Shown here in pieces: positions 35,525 through 38,545 of a stretch of 38,545 bases of DNA. The stretch spans positions 1 through 38,545 of the forward strand of contig DQXT01000070.1 in the NCBI GenBank assembly GCA_011042225.1, read 5' to 3'. The position numbers were made by a program, and so were the translations under genes. The notes under the pieces are model-generated. The model had not been told where the DNA came from. It did no database searches and worked only from the letters and a program-made list of their open reading frames with translations. How positions within the stretch are numbered: the first letter of the stretch is position 1; each line of letters starts with the position of its first letter. This DNA comes from Deltaproteobacteria bacterium (GTDB taxonomy: Bacteria; Desulfobacterota; Dissulfuribacteria; Dissulfuribacterales; UBA3076).

Positions 35525-36078
35525 AACTCCAGTATCTCTTTCTCCTTATCAGAAATAATTCCTTCTATCTTCATGATATGATCGTCCGTTATCTTTTGAA
35601 CTTCATCCTGGAGCTTGAAGAGATCATCTTCTGAGATCTCTTTTTCTTTTTTCCGGTTCTTCAAAAATTCAATGGCCTCCCTTCGCACATTCCTTATCGC
35701 CACCCTGCAGTCTTCAGACATCTTTTTTACTACTTTGACCAATTCCTTTCTACGTTCCTCTGTCAAGGGTGGTACATTAACCCTAATAATCTTGCCGTCA
35801 TTAGAGGGAGTTAGCCCAAGATCGGATTTAAGAATGGCCCTTTCTATATCTTTCAGGATATTGATATCCCATGGCTGTATGGACAAGAGGCGGCTCTCCG
35901 GTACAGCAATGGAAGCCACCTGATTAAGCGGCATAAAGGTACCATAGCAGTCGACGTTAATTCCTTGCAGTAGTGCGGCAGAAGCCCTTCCGGTCCGTAC
36001 TCGAGCAAGATCCCGCTCAAAGGCGGCAATGGCCTTATCCATCTTGGCGCTTGCCTTTTGTATCCAAGCTTTTTTCAT
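35521..36078 (-). CDS. frr: Ribosome recycling factor
   Basis: This 185-residue protein has the normal RRF length and pattern: [87 protein letters not shown], and the long coiled helix to the end. With EF-G it splits post-termination ribosomes. GGAGGTGA lies at the end of pyrH a few bases before the ATG, an excellent ribosome site, and only two bases separate the pyrH stop from the frr start. Confidence 0.97.
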   Translation of the reverse strand: MKKAWIQKASAKMDKAIAAFERDLARVRTGRASAALLQGINVDCYGTFMPLNQVASIAVPESRLLSIQPWDINILKDIERAILKSDLGLTPSNDGKIIRVNVPPLTEERRKELVKVVKKMSEDCRVAIRNVRREAIEFLKNRKKEKEISEDDLFKLQDEVQKITDDHIMKIEGIISDKEKEILEF

Positions 36079-36080
36079 TT

Positions 36081-36818
36081 TCAGTCACCTCCTCCAATCC
36101 GTGTACCGACCCTTTCACCTTTCACGGCCCGCTCTATATTCCCGGGGATCTGCAAACTAAACACAACCACCGGAAGACCTGCATCTCTGGCAAGAGATAT
36201 GGCAGCGGCATCCATAACTTTAAGGCCCTTTTCAAGAACATCCTGATAGGTCAGGCTATTATATCTCTTTGCATCAGGGGTGACCTCCGGGTCCTTATCA
36301 TATACACCGTTTACTCTTGTGGCCTTGAAAAGGACTTCGGCATTTATCTCTAGGGCCCTGAGGGCTGCTGCGGTATCAGTGGTAAAGAACGGATTTCCAG
36401 TCCCTGCAGCAAATATGACTATCCGGCCCTTCATCAAATGGTTGAGAGCCCTTCCTCTTATAAACGGCTCTGCGATTTGCCCCACTTCTATAGCTGAAAG
36501 CACCCTTACCTGGACGCCGTGCCTGTTTAATGAATCCTGAAGGGCCAGGGAATTCATAACCGTTGCAAGCATACCCATCTGATCGGCGGCCGTCCTGTCC
36601 ATCCCCTGGGCAGAGCCGGCGACCCCCCTGAATATATTACCTCCCCCTACGACCAATCCGATTTCAACACCCAGTCCATGTACCCTTACAATCTCGCGGG
36701 CAAGGAGATCCACGACCGCCGGGGATATCCCATATGACATATCCCCCAGCAGGGCCTCACCGCTGAGTTTCAGCAAAATGCGTCTATGGCCTGTTGATCC
36801 CTGAGCAGTTCCAGACAT
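36081..36818 (-). CDS. pyrH: UMP kinase
   Basis: This 245-residue bacterial-type UMP kinase phosphorylates UMP to UDP with ATP. It shows the amino-acid-kinase landmarks: [63 protein letters not shown] and [13 protein letters not shown]. The start comes two bases after the tsf stop. It is the third gene of rpsB-tsf-pyrH-frr, the near-universal bacterial order. Confidence 0.97.
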   Translation of the reverse strand: MSGTAQGSTGHRRILLKLSGEALLGDMSYGISPAVVDLLAREIVRVHGLGVEIGLVVGGGNIFRGVAGSAQGMDRTAADQMGMLATVMNSLALQDSLNRHGVQVRVLSAIEVGQIAEPFIRGRALNHLMKGRIVIFAAGTGNPFFTTDTAAALRALEINAEVLFKATRVNGVYDKDPEVTPDAKRYNSLTYQDVLEKGLKVMDAAAISLARDAGLPVVVFSLQIPGNIERAVKGERVGTRIGGGD

Positions 36819-36820
36819 TA

Positions 36821-37423
36821 TTACGCTTCCACACCGACCTGGAAACGAGAAAAGCGCCTTATACTGATATTCTCACCCGTCTTGGCAATGAGTTCATTTA
36901 AAAGGTCCTGGACAGTTATATCCGGATCCTTCACAAAGGGCTGTTCAAGCAGGCATACTTCCTTGTAGAATTTTTCAATGCGACCACCGATAATCTTTTC
37001 AATTATGTTATCCGGCTTGCCGGACTCCTCAGCCTGCTTGCGAAGGATCTCTTTCTCCTTCTCTATAAGATCCGAAGGAGTATCTTCACGTTTTATACAG
37101 ACAGGATTGGTGGCTGCAATATGCATGGCCACGTCTCTTGCAAATCCGATAAACTGATCTGTCTTTGCCACGAAATCCGTCTCACAATCGACCTCAACCA
37201 TAACACCAAGCTTGTTGCCAGCATGGACATAACACTGAACTGCGCCTTCAGAGGTTGACCGCCCCGCCCTCTTGGCGGCAACTGAAAGCCCCTTCTGACG
37301 CAGCCAGTCAGAGCTTTTCTCCATATCTCCACCGCACTCCTGAAGTGCCTTTTTGCAATCCATCATACCTGCCTTGGTCCGCTCTCTGAGTTCTTTGACC
37401 ATTGCAGCAGTAACTTGAGTCAT
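36821..37423 (-). CDS. tsf: Translation elongation factor Ts
   Basis: This 200-residue EF-Ts exchanges GDP on EF-Tu. The N-terminal UBA-like part is [24 protein letters not shown], followed by the [17 protein letters not shown] block and the conserved [14 protein letters not shown] that contacts EF-Tu. It is the short form, about 200 residues as in Thermus, not the 283 residues of E. coli, so one of the core repeats is missing. The ATG at 37423 is favoured because GGAGG lies nine bases upstream; an ATG at 37432 touches that site. The rpsB gene is 102 bases upstream. Confidence 0.96.
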   Translation of the reverse strand: MTQVTAAMVKELRERTKAGMMDCKKALQECGGDMEKSSDWLRQKGLSVAAKRAGRSTSEGAVQCYVHAGNKLGVMVEVDCETDFVAKTDQFIGFARDVAMHIAATNPVCIKREDTPSDLIEKEKEILRKQAEESGKPDNIIEKIIGGRIEKFYKEVCLLEQPFVKDPDITVQDLLNELIAKTGENISIRRFSRFQVGVEA

Positions 37424-37525
37424 TATTTCCATCCTCCAAATCTATTCTAAAAGTTCAATAGTCACAGGTAACACGCGACATATCCAATCTAACGGACAGA
37501 CATAAGCAAGGGCTATGATCTATTG

Positions 37526-38341
37526 TCAGACACTTGCCTCAACGGCATCCTCGCCTGCAGTGACTTCGCCGGCTGCTGCTTCCCTCTCAATTGTGGTATC
37601 ATCGCCAGCCATTTCCTCTTGAGCCTCTTTATCAGAAGCCGCCTGCTGAGCCTCGGCAAACTTTTCCATGCCTTCCAGACATGCATTCGCCATTAAAGAT
37701 GAAATGAGGCGAATGGCCCGAATGGCATCATCGTTGCCAGGAATAATATAATCTATACCATCAGGATCACAGTTGGTATCAACTATAGCGATCACAGGAA
37801 TCCCAAGCTTATTGGCTTCCTTTACCGCAATCTGCTCCTGCCTTGAGTCAACAACAAAAACAGCGGAAGGCAACGTCCCCATATCCTTTATTCCACCAAG
37901 GTTGCGATCCAGCTTCTGGCGCAGCCTATCCATACGAAGGACCTCTTTTTTGGGAAAACGCTCGACAGTGCTGTCTTCAAACATGGCCTCAAGACGCTTA
38001 AGGCGATCGATGCCCTTTTGGATGGTCTGGAAATTTGTAAGCATCCCGCCCAGCCAGCGGCTGTTCACATACGGCATTGAGCATCGGTTGGCCTCCTCAA
38101 CTATAGAATCCTGAGCCTGCTTCTTTGTACCGACAAAAAGCAACTTCCCACCCTGGGCAACGGTATCTACTACAAAATCGTAAGCCACTTTGAAGAGCTT
38201 TACGGTCTTCTGTAAATCTATAATATAGATCCCGTTTCTGGCACCAAAGATGTAAGGCTTCATCTTGGGATTCCATCGTCTGGTCTGATGCCCGAAGTGG
38301 ACACCTGCTTCAAGCAACTGTTTCATTGTAACGTAAGCCAT
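37526..38341 (-). CDS. rpsB: 30S ribosomal protein S2
   Basis: This 271-residue S2 protein has the family blocks [72 protein letters not shown], and [37 protein letters not shown]. About 40 extra residues form an acidic Ala/Glu-rich tail that is not part of the S2 core. GGAG lies six bases before the ATG. It is the first gene of the long minus-strand operon. The leader of more than 100 bases contains a hairpin and a candidate promoter. Confidence 0.97.
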   Translation of the reverse strand: MAYVTMKQLLEAGVHFGHQTRRWNPKMKPYIFGARNGIYIIDLQKTVKLFKVAYDFVVDTVAQGGKLLFVGTKKQAQDSIVEEANRCSMPYVNSRWLGGMLTNFQTIQKGIDRLKRLEAMFEDSTVERFPKKEVLRMDRLRQKLDRNLGGIKDMGTLPSAVFVVDSRQEQIAVKEANKLGIPVIAIVDTNCDPDGIDYIIPGNDDAIRAIRLISSLMANACLEGMEKFAEAQQAASDKEAQEEMAGDDTTIEREAAAGEVTAGEDAVEASV

Positions 38342-38389
38342 AGTTTCTCCTTGAATAAATGTGGTTTTTCATCCGTCCAGCCAAAAGAC

Positions 38390-38429
38390 ATCCTTCCACC
38401 GCCTGGATGGTCAGGCAGCACCACCGGAT
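38390..38429 (-). promoter_or_regulatory. Structured leader of rpsB (possible autoregulatory element)
   Basis: In the rpsB leader the RNA can form an inner stem GCCTG/CAGGC with a six-base loop (38401-38416). It is enclosed by an outer ATCC/GGAT helix (38390-38393 with 38426-38429), separated by G/T-rich internal loops. The element lies 49 to 88 bases before the ATG. In several bacteria S2 represses its own mRNA through a leader structure. This is inference; the stems are short. Confidence 0.35.
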
Positions 38430-38452
38430 CTCACTGAACGTGCGTTATTGCG

Positions 38453-38468
38453 TTATAATGCATTATAA
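38453..38468. promoter_or_regulatory. 16-bp palindrome with face-to-face -10 boxes upstream of rpsB
   Basis: TTATAATGCATTATAA is a perfect 16-base palindrome and contains a consensus TATAAT on each strand (38454-38459 plus; 38467-38462 minus). The minus copy lies 121 bases from the rpsB start and the plus copy 25 bases from the ATG at 38485. I cannot find good -35 boxes for either, so promoter activity is plausible but not certain. Confidence 0.4.
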
Positions 38469-38484
38469 ACAGTAAAGAGGCTCT

Positions 38485-38545
38485 ATGTACCATCTAAGAG
38501 ATGATTTAGCAAGCTACTCGTGGTCCCGCTGGAAAGCCAAAAAAA
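38485..38545 (+). CDS. Start of a possible divergent gene, cut by window edge
   Basis: An ATG at 38485 follows AAGAGG with a five-base spacer and remains open for 20 codons to the window edge. The product begins MYHLRDDLASYSWSRWKAKK. A consensus -10 box lies 25 bases upstream. Twenty residues are not enough to name a family, and a chance frame is possible. Confidence 0.35.
   Translation, partial: MYHLRDDLASYSWSRWKAKK

Overview
The window looks like chromosomal DNA of a Gram-negative, hopanoid-making bacterium, most like the Desulfobacterota (former Deltaproteobacteria). The signs are a complete ribosomal/outer-envelope minus-strand operon (rpsB-tsf-pyrH-frr-uppS-cdsA-dxr-rseP-tsaB), System II cytochrome c maturation (ResB/CcsB) beside two TatA-type genes, a LolCDE-like exporter, and an hpn hopanoid cluster. 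The lineage is an inference from gene content and order. Gene density is high, many starts overlap the preceding stop, and no tRNA, rRNA, CRISPR array or intact insertion sequence was seen.

Layout. (1) 1-3645, minus strand: an envelope export operon with a LolD-like ATPase, one FtsX/MacB-type permease, a secreted NifX-like protein, a LolA-like periplasmic protein and the start of an outer-membrane protein cut by the window edge. (2) 3689-7427, minus: sugar-nucleotide-type nucleotidyltransferase, tatA, ccsB, resB and a second tatA, with a good sigma-70-like promoter just upstream of the second tatA. (3) 7779-9062, minus: an NtrC-type response regulator with no kinase beside it. (4) 9292-23026: a hopanoid region. 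Squalene-hopene cyclase, HpnH, a DUF116 membrane protein and IspH are on the minus strand, with HpnG divergent from the cyclase. MlaA, HpnA, HpnL and HpnN are on the plus strand, with a sulfotransferase and HpnM on the minus strand among them. (5) 23407-25828, plus: Ppx/GppA-like phosphatase and guaB. (6) 25846-27114, minus: CvpA and a DUF374 acyltransferase. (7) 27165-30252, plus: xseB-ispA-dxs. (8) a promoter-equipped 37-codon Cys-rich small ORF. (9) 30685-38341, minus: the long housekeeping operon from rpsB down to a zinc-ribbon membrane protein. A possible divergent gene starts at 38485 and runs off the window.

How the genes fit together. Three MEP-pathway enzymes (Dxs, Dxr, IspH), the prenyl synthase IspA and undecaprenyl-PP synthase UppS supply C5 to C55 isoprenoids. 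Shc cyclises squalene to hopene, HpnH adds adenosine and HpnG removes adenine to give ribosylhopane. HpnA, HpnL and the sulfotransferase are placed to act on side chains or precursors. HpnM, HpnN and MlaA are placed to move hopanoid or other lipid toward the outer membrane. The squalene-forming enzymes (HpnC/D/E or squalene synthase) are not in the window and must be encoded elsewhere.

The most unusual points are the sulfotransferase inside the hopanoid cluster, the secreted NifX-domain protein inside a Lol-like export operon, an MlaA without a lipobox but with a CxxC pair, a DUF116 protein between ispH and hpnH, and the unannotated-looking small Cys-rich gene with a near-consensus promoter.
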